Shown: positions 51,512-60,238 of the stretch, piece by piece
Position numbering within the stretch: the stretch's first letter is position 1
Layout: the number at the start of each line of letters is the position of its first letter
Source of the DNA: Candidatus Borrarchaeum weybense
Lineage (GTDB): Archaea; Asgardarchaeota; Sifarchaeia; Borrarchaeales; Borrarchaeaceae
Direction: 5' to 3'
Assembly: GCA_019057385.1 (NCBI GenBank)
Contig: JAHQJS010000004.1
Coordinates: 884,727-948,726 of the forward strand
DNA: 64,000 nucleotides
Notes under the pieces: generated by a model
Told to the model about the DNA's origin: nothing
Databases searched by the model: none
What the model saw: the letters and a program-made list of their open reading frames with translations, nothing else
Made by a program: the position numbers and the translations under genes

Positions 51512-52375
51512 ATGAGAATTATTAAGATTTCTACTGCACAATTCTCTTTAAAACCTATCAAAAGTTTCTCAGAGTTCGAGGATCACGTTATCTCCTGCTT
51601 AAAACAAGCTGAAGGATCTGATTTCGTTGTATTTCCTGAATTATTTACATTTGAATTGTTGACAACCTTCTCTGATGCAAAGAATTTTACAACTATGGAT
51701 AAAAAAAAGACGTCTGAGTTTACCAACCAGTATCTAGATCTTTTCTCAAGACTTGCAAGACAAAACGGTCAATATATTGTTGCAGGATCGCACTTAAAGA
51801 AAGAAGGAATCAATTATTATAATTCATGCTATCTGTTTGGTCCAGATGGGACAGTATTTGAGCATAAAAAGACCCACATCTTTCCAGCGGAGGGAGAATG
51901 GGATACCGCTGAAGGCAATATATTAGAAATCTTAGAGCTAGAAAAAGCAAAGGTGGGTTTATTAATCTGTTATGAGGCGGAAATTCCAGAATGTGCAAGG
52001 ATTCTCGCTTTAAAAGGTGCCGAGATTATTTTCTGTCCTTCATTCACATCAAGCGAAGCTGGGTTTTGGCGAGTAAGACATTGCTGCCAAGCGAGGTGCA
52101 TAGAAAATCAGATTTATATGGTGCACTGTTGCACGGTGGGCGATGCAGGCATATTGGATCTCGCTGGATGGGGGAGAGCCTCAATACTTAGCCCTTGTGA
52201 TACTCCTTGGCCTTCAAACGGAGTAATTGCAGAAGCAAAATCAAACAAGGAAATGGTAATAACCGCTGAAGTTGACCTCGATGAGCTTTACGTCAACAGA
52301 GAAACAGGTGCTGCCACTACCTTCAAAGATCGCACTCGGAGGGCGGAACTTTACAAGTGGTTATATGATCGTTAG
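51512..52375 (+). CDS. carbon-nitrogen hydrolase (nitrilase superfamily)
   Basis: A 287-residue nitrilase-type amidohydrolase. The catalytic triad is visible: Glu in 'VVFPELFTFE', Lys in 'EHKKTHIFPAEGE' and Cys in 'GLLICYEAEIPECARIL'. It is similar to amidases or N-carbamoyl amidohydrolases. ATG 51512 is placed after a GGAGG site at 51496; the frame is open to GTG 51467. It is divergent from the racemase, and the grouped racemase, FAH enzyme and amidase suggest degradation of amides or modified amino acids. Confidence 0.9.
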   Translation: MRIIKISTAQFSLKPIKSFSEFEDHVISCLKQAEGSDFVVFPELFTFELLTTFSDAKNFTTMDKKKTSEFTNQYLDLFSRLARQNGQYIVAGSHLKKEGINYYNSCYLFGPDGTVFEHKKTHIFPAEGEWDTAEGNILEILELEKAKVGLLICYEAEIPECARILALKGAEIIFCPSFTSSEAGFWRVRHCCQARCIENQIYMVHCCTVGDAGILDLAGWGRASILSPCDTPWPSNGVIAEAKSNKEMVITAEVDLDELYVNRETGAATTFKDRTRRAELYKWLYDR

Positions 52376-52530
52376 TTTCAAACCCATCTTTCATCTCATT
52401 TTTTTATAAAATGCGTTAAACTATCTTTAAGTTGTACTAAAGACGCCCTTTAGAAAATACTGCATTTCATCTATAAGAAACCAAAAGACTAAAAGAGATC
52501 TTAATTGACCTGTTTACAAAATTTAATGTC

Positions 52531-53706
52531 GTGAAGCTTGTGCCTTTAAATAGAAAAATCTCCATCATTTTCGGTATCTCCCTATGTGGAATAGTTGGCA
52601 ATAGTGCAATAATACCCGCACTTCCAAAAATAGCTCACGAATTAAATGTATCATTACTGTCAATTGGACTTTTAATAACAGCGTTTACGCTTCCAGGTAT
52701 TTTTCTGGCGCCTGTTATCGGTGTTCTAAGCGACAATTTTGGCAGAAAACAAGTTATAATACCCTGTCTTTTTCTATTCGGTACTGCAGGAGGCTTAAGT
52801 TTTTTTGCAGCAAACTTCACACAATTACTTATCTTGAGATTTATAACGGGTATAGGTGGCTCAGGTTTAACTATTTTAGCTGTAATCCTCATAGGCGATT
52901 TTTACGATGGCAATGCCCGCGTAAAGGCCATGGGAATCAATACTAGTGTAATAAATGTTGGCATGGGGAGTTTTCCACTTGTCGGCGGTGCTCTCGCGCT
53001 AATCGGCGCGACATACCCATTTTTATTGCTTCTTTTAGGAGTAGTTGTGGGTTTTTTAGCTCTTTTCTTACTAGAAAATCCAGAAGGTTCGCAGGCATCC
53101 TCTACTTTTGAATATTTTCACAAATCTATAGAGTACTTGAAGAAACCTGGGAGTATAATTCTCTTCTTGACTGCAATTATTGCGTTTATCGTGATATACG
53201 GGGCAATCCACTACGCTTTAACACTACTATTTGCCGTAAAATTTGGACTGAATTCATTCCAGATAGGTATTTTTTCATCCCTTTTATCATTCACAATAGC
53301 AGCAACTTCTAGTCAAGCTGATAAAATCGAGAGCCGTTTGTCTCCTCGTGCCGTTTTAACACTCGCATTTTGCTTTGAGGGTATTAGCTTGGTGATGATT
53401 CCTATTATTCATCGTATAATACTCATGATTATACCGGTCGTAATTTTTGGCTTCGGCTTTGGTTTAGCTTTACCTTTGTTTCTAACGTCAGCGACAAGAC
53501 TTGGTCCTATGGAACTTCGAGGAGTTTTATCTAGCTTAATTTATTCTGGAATCCGCATAGGACAAACTACAGGTCCAATACTCATGGGACTTGTCGTGCT
53601 ATATTCTTCATTAGAAATTATCTTTTTGTGGAGCGCAATAATATCATTTAGCGTTTCGTTTATTGGGTTCTTTGCATGGAAAATTTTTGAAACGGGATTA
53701 TATTAG
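52531..53706 (+). CDS. major facilitator superfamily transporter
   Basis: A 391-residue MFS protein with about 12 membrane spans. The loop 2-3 signature 'GVLSDNFGRKQVII' and the span-5 'GMGSFPLVGGALALIG' are as in drug-efflux or sugar-type MFS. 'GIRIGQTTGPILMGLV' near the C-terminus is also typical. Substrate unknown. GTG start; TG-rich leader without a clear ribosome site. Confidence 0.9.
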   Translation: MKLVPLNRKISIIFGISLCGIVGNSAIIPALPKIAHELNVSLLSIGLLITAFTLPGIFLAPVIGVLSDNFGRKQVIIPCLFLFGTAGGLSFFAANFTQLLILRFITGIGGSGLTILAVILIGDFYDGNARVKAMGINTSVINVGMGSFPLVGGALALIGATYPFLLLLLGVVVGFLALFLLENPEGSQASSTFEYFHKSIEYLKKPGSIILFLTAIIAFIVIYGAIHYALTLLFAVKFGLNSFQIGIFSSLLSFTIAATSSQADKIESRLSPRAVLTLAFCFEGISLVMIPIIHRIILMIIPVVIFGFGFGLALPLFLTSATRLGPMELRGVLSSLIYSGIRIGQTTGPILMGLVVLYSSLEIIFLWSAIISFSVSFIGFFAWKIFETGLY

Positions 53707-53727
53707 CGTTAGACTGCTATATATCCA

Positions 53728-53812
53728 TAAGGGAAAAGGGAAGAAAAAGAGTTTTGAAGGAAAGCGCGCCCACCTGCAGACGTCCCTTATCCCTTAAGAT
53801 ACGCTTAGTATC
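53728..53812 (+). terminator. hairpin region after the MFS gene
   Basis: TAAGGGAAAAGGG (53728) pairs with CCCTTATCCCTTA (53784) in 12 of 13 positions over a 43-nt loop, followed by a second hairpin GATAC-GCTTA-GTATC (53798-53812) and TTTTGACAG. It may be a terminator or a small RNA; no tRNA can be folded here by eye. Confidence 0.35.
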
Positions 53813-53983
53813 ACCAAGGTTTTGACAGCCTAATATATAAGAACCACACTTTTTTTATCAATAGATGTCTCTCGATGGTTAGCACAAAAGTTCTCTTTGA
53901 ACTGCTCGGAAAAAAAATTTTAAATACATTTTAAATTCACGAATAATGTACAAAATCAAAAATTCGAGGCAAAGGAAAACCAA

Positions 53984-55222
53984 ATGTATCCTAAACTTGC
54001 AAATCATGTAGTCCTTCGAGTATTAGAACATCCCGTACTTTATGATTTTGTTAATAATGAACTTTATGAATTAGAAAATGATGAGTATCAATGGATGAGA
54101 TATTTTACCGGCTATTCTTCTCTCAATCTGCTCTTAAGTCAATTTAATGATTCAAGGGATGAGTTTTTAGGATTTCTTAAGGAACTAAAAAATGAGAGGT
54201 TAATCGAACTAAAAGATAAAAAGGCGTCGGAGATCCCATTCTATTCTGTAGATCAATCTACACTCCCTAGTTTGCGAACGTTACTGTTGCATGTTACCAC
54301 GAAATGTAACTTAGCATGTCTTCATTGTTATCTTGATAAAAGTGCTCCAATTGAGTTAGATCTGCAGATTCTACTTGAAATAGTTCGGCAATTCGATCAA
54401 ATGCAAGGATTGAAACTTCTCATATCTGGTGGAGAACCACTTCTTCATTCAAAGATCTTTGAATTCTTAGAAAAGATTAGAGAATACAAAATACGAAAGA
54501 TTCTTTTGTCAAATGGGTTGCTTATTGATAAAGAAACCGCAGAACGCCTAAAAGATCTTGTAAATGAGGTCCAGATCAGTATTGATGGAATTAAAAGCCA
54601 TGATCGTTTTCGAGATATGAAAGGGGCGTTTGAAAGATCGATTGCTGCAATTAAAACGTTACAGTCATTTGGCATTCGGGTAAGCGTAGCAACCATGGTT
54701 CACAAAGAGAATATTGACGAATTACCAGAACTTGAACAAATTCTCAAAGACATGAATATAGAAAGTTGGATGTTAGATGCTCCATCGCCCTCAGGAAATT
54801 TTTTAGAGAATTTAGAACTTCAAGCATCAGTAGAAGACGCCGCAAGGGCTTTGAAGAAATATGGTTGGGGCTATACTTTTGAGGATAGCTCAAATATTTA
54901 TGCATGTGGGGCGCATCTTGCTGCCATAATGAGCAACGGTGACGTTGCAAAATGTGGATTTTTTGAAGATCAACCCGTTGGTAATATTCAGACCAATCCT
55001 CTTCTTTCCTGTTGGGAAAAAATCAAGGACAACTGGATCTGGAGACTCGATGCTCTGAATTGTCGAGAACTAGATTGCCCACATCTATCGGATTGTAAAG
55101 GAGGATGTCGTTATAGAGCCTTTCAGTATAGTAAAAATCTTATGGGGGAAGATCCTGTCAAATGCGGAATATACGGCTTTAAATCGAGTCGATTTTTTCA
55201 GGAAACTGATTCTTTGCTATAA
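53984..55222 (+). CDS. radical SAM/SPASM protein with PqqD-like N-terminal domain
   Basis: A 412-residue protein. Residues 1-85 look like a PqqD/RRE peptide-binding domain ('LENDEYQWMRYFTG', 'FLKELKNERLIELK'). The radical SAM core has C108, C112 and C115 ('TKCNLACLHCY') and 'LLISGGEPLLH'. The C-terminal SPASM region contains 'YACGAHLAAIMSNGDVAKCG' and 'LDCPHLSDCKGGCRYRA' for auxiliary 4Fe-4S clusters. This layout matches PqqE-like and other peptide-modifying enzymes; a RiPP precursor was looked for upstream but not found with confidence. TATA-like TTTTAAATAC lies ~55 bp upstream. Confidence 0.88.
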   Translation: MYPKLANHVVLRVLEHPVLYDFVNNELYELENDEYQWMRYFTGYSSLNLLLSQFNDSRDEFLGFLKELKNERLIELKDKKASEIPFYSVDQSTLPSLRTLLLHVTTKCNLACLHCYLDKSAPIELDLQILLEIVRQFDQMQGLKLLISGGEPLLHSKIFEFLEKIREYKIRKILLSNGLLIDKETAERLKDLVNEVQISIDGIKSHDRFRDMKGAFERSIAAIKTLQSFGIRVSVATMVHKENIDELPELEQILKDMNIESWMLDAPSPSGNFLENLELQASVEDAARALKKYGWGYTFEDSSNIYACGAHLAAIMSNGDVAKCGFFEDQPVGNIQTNPLLSCWEKIKDNWIWRLDALNCRELDCPHLSDCKGGCRYRAFQYSKNLMGEDPVKCGIYGFKSSRFFQETDSLL

Positions 55223-55301
55223 GTTTGTGTTGCTACGGGTTATTGCTTTAAATGGATGATCACTCTTCTTAAAAAAATAGTTTTCTAAAATTATTTATCA
55301 A

Positions 55302-56492
55302 TTAAACGTTTATGTGATTCTCATATACTATTTCAGTAATTTCATCATCCGATAAATCTGGAAAGCGATTATTAAGGATTTCAACGATTCTACTCATATA
55401 AAATATTTCTAAACCTGCAGGATTTTTTATAGTCTCCTTCAGTCTAAACGGTCTGGATAATAGTGGACCTCCCATTTCCTTTTCAGATGAGATAAATGTG
55501 TTACCCGTAAACAGTGTATTGATAAATTTTCTAATAGTTATCTTTGGTATTTCGTTTGTATCATTAAACAAAATGTCTATCATTTGATGCATTGACATTG
55601 AAAGATTTTTTCTAAAGACTTCAAATAGAATTGTGAAGAGTTTTAAACGTTGAGATGAATCATTAATATACCTTAAATTCTTTTTGAGAAAACTTTTTGC
55701 ATCAGCTTTGAGATCCACAGGCTGTACTTCTGGCAATTCCATTTCGGCAAAATAGATTTTAGGTTGTTGATCTGTCAGATCAATCTTTTCAACAATTTCT
55801 CCTACAAATGATTCAACGAAGTCCTTAAAACTCCGAAATCCCAATCTTTTTTCAGAAAATGAAGGGTCTAATCTCAGTAAATCTTGCTTAAGCTTTGCCA
55901 TCAATACTGGTTCATCATCTGATTTGCTTTTGATATATCTTATCATTAAATCCTTCCCTAAAGAAATATTCATCTCTTCAGTTAAATCTGAAGATAATGA
56001 ATCCTTTTCAGGTGCACCTAGTATTTCATCAATAGATTTAAACTCGGTGCCACTACTTTTAATCAAGGGACCTACACTATGTTCAAATCCTAAAACTATT
56101 ACTTTTTTTCCCCTTGCCAGAATTCGTTGAATAAGAGGGATAAAATCGGTATCTCCTGAGCAAATAATGATGATATTAATTATTTTAAATAACTCTAGAT
56201 TTTCCATTGCATCAATTGCCAATCTGACGTCAGAACCATTTTTACCTTGTGAAGTTGTTGCTGGAAGATGTATCATTTCAAATCCATGTTCCATTAACGA
56301 TCTTTGATATTGAGCAAAAATGTGCTTAGACCAATCCGCATAGGCTCTTTTTATGCAAATATTTCCCTTAGATGTTGCGAAATCAACGAGAGGTCCAAGT
56401 GATAATGGTTTCTCCTTTGAAGGATAAACTTCTTCTGCAGAAAGGGCTAAATTTTCGAAATCCAAATAGATCGCGACATTTTCATCTGACAT
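55302..56492 (-). CDS. NYN-domain ribonuclease with OST-HTH/LOTUS domain
   Basis: About 396 residues. The N-terminal NYN (PIN-like) domain has 'VAIYLDFENLALS', 'YADWSKH', 'GSDVRLAIDAMENL' and 'IIICSGDTDFIPLIQRILAR', carrying the acidic metal set of LabA/limkain-b1-type nucleases. An OST-HTH-like domain follows at ~190-245 ('VLMAKLKQDLLRLDPSFSEKRLG', 'FRSFKDFVES'). The C-terminal third is helical and unassigned. NYN/OST-HTH proteins act on RNA in eukaryotes and bacteria. ATG 56492 (MSDENVAIY) follows AGAGGTT. Confidence 0.88.
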   Translation of the reverse strand: MSDENVAIYLDFENLALSAEEVYPSKEKPLSLGPLVDFATSKGNICIKRAYADWSKHIFAQYQRSLMEHGFEMIHLPATTSQGKNGSDVRLAIDAMENLELFKIINIIIICSGDTDFIPLIQRILARGKKVIVLGFEHSVGPLIKSSGTEFKSIDEILGAPEKDSLSSDLTEEMNISLGKDLMIRYIKSKSDDEPVLMAKLKQDLLRLDPSFSEKRLGFRSFKDFVESFVGEIVEKIDLTDQQPKIYFAEMELPEVQPVDLKADAKSFLKKNLRYINDSSQRLKLFTILFEVFRKNLSMSMHQMIDILFNDTNEIPKITIRKFINTLFTGNTFISSEKEMGGPLLSRPFRLKETIKNPAGLEIFYMSRIVEILNNRFPDLSDDEITEIVYENHINV

Positions 56493-56854
56493 TAAAAAAC
56501 CTCTGTTTGTTTCCACAAGTAATTTCAATGGCATTATACAAGCGGATTAAACATCTGAAGAAAGAATTCAAGATATCTGTAACATGCAAGACTGTGAAAT
56601 GTTCAATTAATTTATGCTCAATCATATAAATAAATTTTTACAATTTTATTTTTTCGCACAGTTATTGATCTTCTACTCATTTTCTGCAATAAATTGTTGT
56701 GGACAAATCTAAATTATTAAAATGATTAGAAATGTCCTTTCACACAAAGAAACTATTTACGAATCCAAATAAATTGTGACATATATTTAAAAACTACTCA
56801 AGTAAAGTTGTAAAGAGTTAAAATAGAGTAAGAAGAATCAGTTAAATCGTATCT

Positions 56855-56992
56855 CCCCTCTTCTTCGATCCATTTAGTCACAATCTCTGCCCTACAGCAG
56901 ACGTTTCCGTCCACCCATCAGCATCAATCATTTTTTGCCAGGCAGGCGTCGTTAGAGCGCCACCAATTAGCATTATGTTGTCATCTAGTCTT
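56855..56992 (-). pseudogene. C-terminal fragment of a methyltransferase corrinoid protein
   Basis: On the minus strand 'DDNIMLIGGALTTPAWQKMI' continues as DADGWTETSA, then a frameshift, then 'IVTKWIEEE'. It matches the C-terminus of the intact corrinoid protein at 59560 ('DDYIVLIGGAPTTPAWQEEI'). Only ~40 codons remain, so a second methyltransferase set was once here. Confidence 0.8.
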
Positions 56993-57035
56993 TTTCAGAA
57001 AAGTGATTGATTTAAGGCATTTTCAACTGATTGGG

Positions 57036-57071
57036 CGAAGGATTCTCTTTCCGACAGGAGGGGGAGTTGAC
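57036..57071 (+). mobile_element. solo tnpB-type right end
   Basis: TCTCTTTCCGACAGGAGGGG followed by GAGTTGAC resembles the right end at 33001 (CCCCTTCCGACAGGGAGGGG, TAGTTGAA). No other part of an element is seen. It lies between the corrinoid fragment and the acyltransferase gene. Confidence 0.4.
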
Positions 57072-57208
57072 CTGAAATTGATTCTTATTTTCTTATAGCA
57101 AGATACCTTTTTTCCAACTCATTACTTCTTATATGACTTAGTCATATATGACTTTTAATTCACTTGAAAAAAAAATCATTATCTTATAGAGAATGGGTGA
57201 TTTAAACA

Positions 57209-58375
57209 ATGAGCAGCACTATCGAAAGATGGTATTGGCTTGATTGGCTGAGAGTCATTGCGATGGGCACAATTTTTTTCTATCATAGCGGAAGACCTTT
57301 CATCATTACTCCATGGCATATTATGAATCCCGAACCAGATCCACTATTTACTCTGGTTAATGTCTTCGTAACAGGGTGGATCATGCCGTTGTTTTTTGTA
57401 ATTTCGGGAATGGCGACATATTTTTCTCTGGGTAAACGGAATGCTTTACAATTCGCTAAGACGAGATTCCTGCGACTCATGGTTCCTTTCATTTTTGCTT
57501 TGTTTACAATCCTCTATGTGCATGTTTACTTTACTGCAGTTTTTAATGGCGACTATACAGGATCCTTTTTTGAAGGCTACTTTTGGGACTACTTTCTTTA
57601 CGGTTTTCCTTTAGATTTAGTTCCCAGGTTGACCTATTTTGCTGGAGCAAATCAGGGAATATACCTCTGGTATCTTTTCTGGCTTTTCGTGTTTTCATTG
57701 ATAACAGTACATTTCTTCAAGTATCTGCGAGAAAAAGATAACAAAATTTCAAAACTGGCAACAATTTGTAATAGACGAGGAGGAATCTTCTTACTTGCGA
57801 TCCCCTTGATTATTGTGGATTTAGCTGCGATTCCGCCCTTTTTTGTGTTCCCTTCCGGCTACGGAGGCTGGAAACTGCCCACTTATCTCATTTTTTTCAT
57901 ACTAGCATACGTGGTGGCTTCTAATTCACAATTCATGCAGTCCATAGACAAAAATGGCTTGATTGCGCTTATAGTAGGTATTGTTACTAGCGTGCTTATT
58001 CTTGTTGTTTTTATAGCATTTGGCCTTGACGTTCTTGTCTCACTAAGTGGTTATCTTCTATTCACGCCACTTTGGGCGTTCAATGGCTGGTCTTGGATCA
58101 TAGCTTTACTCTTTCTGGGACGGAAATTCCTGAGTTTCAATCATCGATATTTGCAGTTCTCAAATGAACTTGTCCTACCATTCTATGTCCTTCATGAAAC
58201 TGTAATCGTCGCAGTAGCCTTCTTTGTTGTCAGTTTGAATTTAATTGTGATGGTAAAATATTTCATCATCTTCTCAGTATCATTCGCGATTATAAGCCTC
58301 TTACTAATACCTATCAGACAAATCAACGTGCTTCGGTTCCTATTCGGTATGAGATTAAAGAAAAAAAGCGCATAA
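57209..58375 (+). CDS. acyltransferase-3-family membrane protein
   Basis: A 388-residue polytopic protein with ~10 spans. It begins 'YWLDWLRVIAMGTIFFYHSG', the conserved first span of acyltransferase family 3 with the catalytic His, followed by 'FFVISGMATYFSL' and 'FLRLMVPFIFALF'. Such proteins O-acylate sugars or lipids at the membrane. Substrate unknown. A possible ribosome site is weak. Confidence 0.87.
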   Translation: MSSTIERWYWLDWLRVIAMGTIFFYHSGRPFIITPWHIMNPEPDPLFTLVNVFVTGWIMPLFFVISGMATYFSLGKRNALQFAKTRFLRLMVPFIFALFTILYVHVYFTAVFNGDYTGSFFEGYFWDYFLYGFPLDLVPRLTYFAGANQGIYLWYLFWLFVFSLITVHFFKYLREKDNKISKLATICNRRGGIFLLAIPLIIVDLAAIPPFFVFPSGYGGWKLPTYLIFFILAYVVASNSQFMQSIDKNGLIALIVGIVTSVLILVVFIAFGLDVLVSLSGYLLFTPLWAFNGWSWIIALLFLGRKFLSFNHRYLQFSNELVLPFYVLHETVIVAVAFFVVSLNLIVMVKYFIIFSVSFAIISLLLIPIRQINVLRFLFGMRLKKKSA

Positions 58376-58577
58376 TTGCAAAACTTTTTTGAAGCTATCC
58401 TCCCTTCTTTTTTTTGCTATGTTCTATATTTCTTATTCCACGCTCGAATTGGCGTTATCTTCCAGAAAAACGCTACATTTTGCTACGATGACAAAAAAAA
58501 TTCTCAGGTAAAAAAATAAGAAAAGGAAAGTTGAGAAAACCGATGCTTTCTACTCCTACTTATCCTATTAATCCCTC

Positions 58578-59402
58578 TTATAACTTGTAAAGGTCAATGT
58601 TGCCGTTTGTATTCGTAATGGTAAGGTCATAGCCACCGTCTCCCATAGTGCCTTCAACGCTGGTAGCCGAGGAAGATTCTAAGTCTAATTGAACATCGTG
58701 AATTGTTATCACCCCATTTGTTGTCGACATCGAAAGATCAGCGTTTAAGTCCTCCGATACATACGCAGTAATCGCTCCATTTGTAGTTTTGATTTCTACA
58801 TTGTTACTAAGAGACGGGATCTCGACTATAATTCTGCCATTGGTTGTTTCTGTCCCACGAACACTTGTGACATCTTCGATTGTAATGCCGCCGTTGGTGG
58901 TCTCTGCATCCACATAGCCGTCAACGTCCTTCACGTTTATATTGCCATTGGTGCTGATCAAAGTTGTGTCTCCAGTAGTTCCCTCCAATGAGATACCTCC
59001 ATTCGTAGTTTCTAGGTGCTCGACGGATACATCTGCCGGGACCTTTATCCAATAATTCACAGTCACCCGAGGAGTTCTAAAAAACCAAAATAGGTTCGTA
59101 TAGGTCGTTTTGACGGTCATTTCATTTCCGGTGGTCACTTCTATACTGACTTTGTCCAGTTCACTTTGCCCATATTGGGTCACTTTTTCGGCATAAACCT
59201 CAACATCATCGTTATTCCATCCTTCAACGATTATGTCTCCGTTTTGATTATCAACCGTCAGCACTGTCCCAGCTTCAACATCATAGGTTTGTTGAAATTC
59301 CTCAGAGGCGAATTGAGCAACAGTGGGCTGTACGCATCCAATAAAGCTCATTGTAAAAAGAATAGAGATCATTACCAATGCGATTCTATATTTTCGCACC
59401 AT
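58578..59402 (-). CDS. secreted lipoprotein with DUF4097-type beta-helix
   Basis: A 274-residue protein. Residues 1-22 form a signal peptide with lipobox-like 'MSFIGC' and Cys23, so it is probably anchored outside the cell. The rest repeats 'ETTNGGISLE', 'STNGNINVKD', 'ETTNGGITIED' and 'TTNGAITAYV' at ~20-residue intervals: the DUF4097-type right-handed beta-helix found in putative adhesins. About seven TNG turns are visible. Function unknown. Confidence 0.87.
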   Translation of the reverse strand: MVRKYRIALVMISILFTMSFIGCVQPTVAQFASEEFQQTYDVEAGTVLTVDNQNGDIIVEGWNNDDVEVYAEKVTQYGQSELDKVSIEVTTGNEMTVKTTYTNLFWFFRTPRVTVNYWIKVPADVSVEHLETTNGGISLEGTTGDTTLISTNGNINVKDVDGYVDAETTNGGITIEDVTSVRGTETTNGRIIVEIPSLSNNVEIKTTNGAITAYVSEDLNADLSMSTTNGVITIHDVQLDLESSSATSVEGTMGDGGYDLTITNTNGNIDLYKL

Positions 59403-59559
59403 ACTGATACCTCGAATTCTTTCTATAAACCTAGAAATAGGTATTAGCTATACGGACTTATATTCTTTCAAAGCAGGTATGGATAAGATGGCTCACAAAA
59501 AATGTCCTACTTGTGTGTGGAATCAAAACAAAGGTCAAATAATAATTTAACATCCAGTT

Positions 59560-60213
59560 CTATTTTCCCTTTTCTTTCATCCATTTAGCCGCAATCTTTG
59601 CTGCTCCGGCAGCTGTTTCTGCCCAAGCATCAGCACCAATCTCCTCTTGCCAGGCAGGCGTTGTTGGAGCGCCCCCAATTAATACTATATAGTCATCTCG
59701 TTTTCCTAAGGCTTCTAACAGCTCAAGAACTTCTTTTTGAGATCCCATCGTGGTCGCCATAAGTGCGGAAAGAGCAATTATATCAGCATTTACTTCCTCA
59801 GCTTTTTCAATGAACTGCATAGAGGGAACTTTATTTCCTAAGTCAAATACTTCAAAACCAGAAACTTCCATCATCACTTTGACAATGTTCTTTCCAATAT
59901 CATGAACGTCCCCAAATACTGTTCCTAATACAACCTTGCCTTTTGTCTTAGGAAGCTCAGTGGATTTCTTAAGTGGTTCTATAAGAATAGAAGTAGCAGC
60001 TTGCATCGCTTCGGCGGCAACCACAAGTTCAGGGAGAAAAATCTCCATTTTATCGAATTTCTCACCTATTTGCTCCATCGTAGGGACTAAAACCTCATCG
60101 ATCGCTTTTAATGGATCAATTTGGGCAATTAAAATTTCTTTTGCCACTTGTTTTGCCTTTTCAGGTTCGTATTTCTCCACAGCATTCTTTAATGCTTCGA
60201 AAAGATTCTCCAT
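59560..60213 (-). CDS. methyltransferase corrinoid protein (MtmC-like)
   Basis: A 217-residue B12-binding protein. The N-terminal helical cap ('LIAQIDPLKAIDEVLVPTME') is followed by the cobalamin domain with 'GDVHDIGKN' (D-x-H-x-x-G at 102-107, His104 as cobalt ligand), 'VPSMQFIEKAEEVNADIIAL' and 'VLIGGAPTTPAW'. The length equals MtmC-type proteins. It lies 25 bp after the MtmB-like gene and is its natural methyl acceptor. ATG 60213 follows AAGGATG. Confidence 0.93.
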   Translation of the reverse strand: MENLFEALKNAVEKYEPEKAKQVAKEILIAQIDPLKAIDEVLVPTMEQIGEKFDKMEIFLPELVVAAEAMQAATSILIEPLKKSTELPKTKGKVVLGTVFGDVHDIGKNIVKVMMEVSGFEVFDLGNKVPSMQFIEKAEEVNADIIALSALMATTMGSQKEVLELLEALGKRDDYIVLIGGAPTTPAWQEEIGADAWAETAAGAAKIAAKWMKEKGK

Positions 60214-60238
60214 TTTTAAACACATCCTTAAATTTAAG

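Noticed and set aside
53728..53812. tRNA gene in the hairpin region
   Set aside because: No T-arm GTTCRANYC or acceptor pairing could be found; no tRNA was seen anywhere in the window by eye.
53875..53934. 19-residue ORF as a RiPP precursor for the radical SAM enzyme
   Set aside because: No leader/core pattern, no ribosome site, and it overlaps the likely TATA box.
59477..59548. Small CxxC ORF (MDKMAHKKCPTC..) upstream of the lipoprotein gene
   Set aside because: Only 23 codons with no clear ribosome site and no partner; may be chance.
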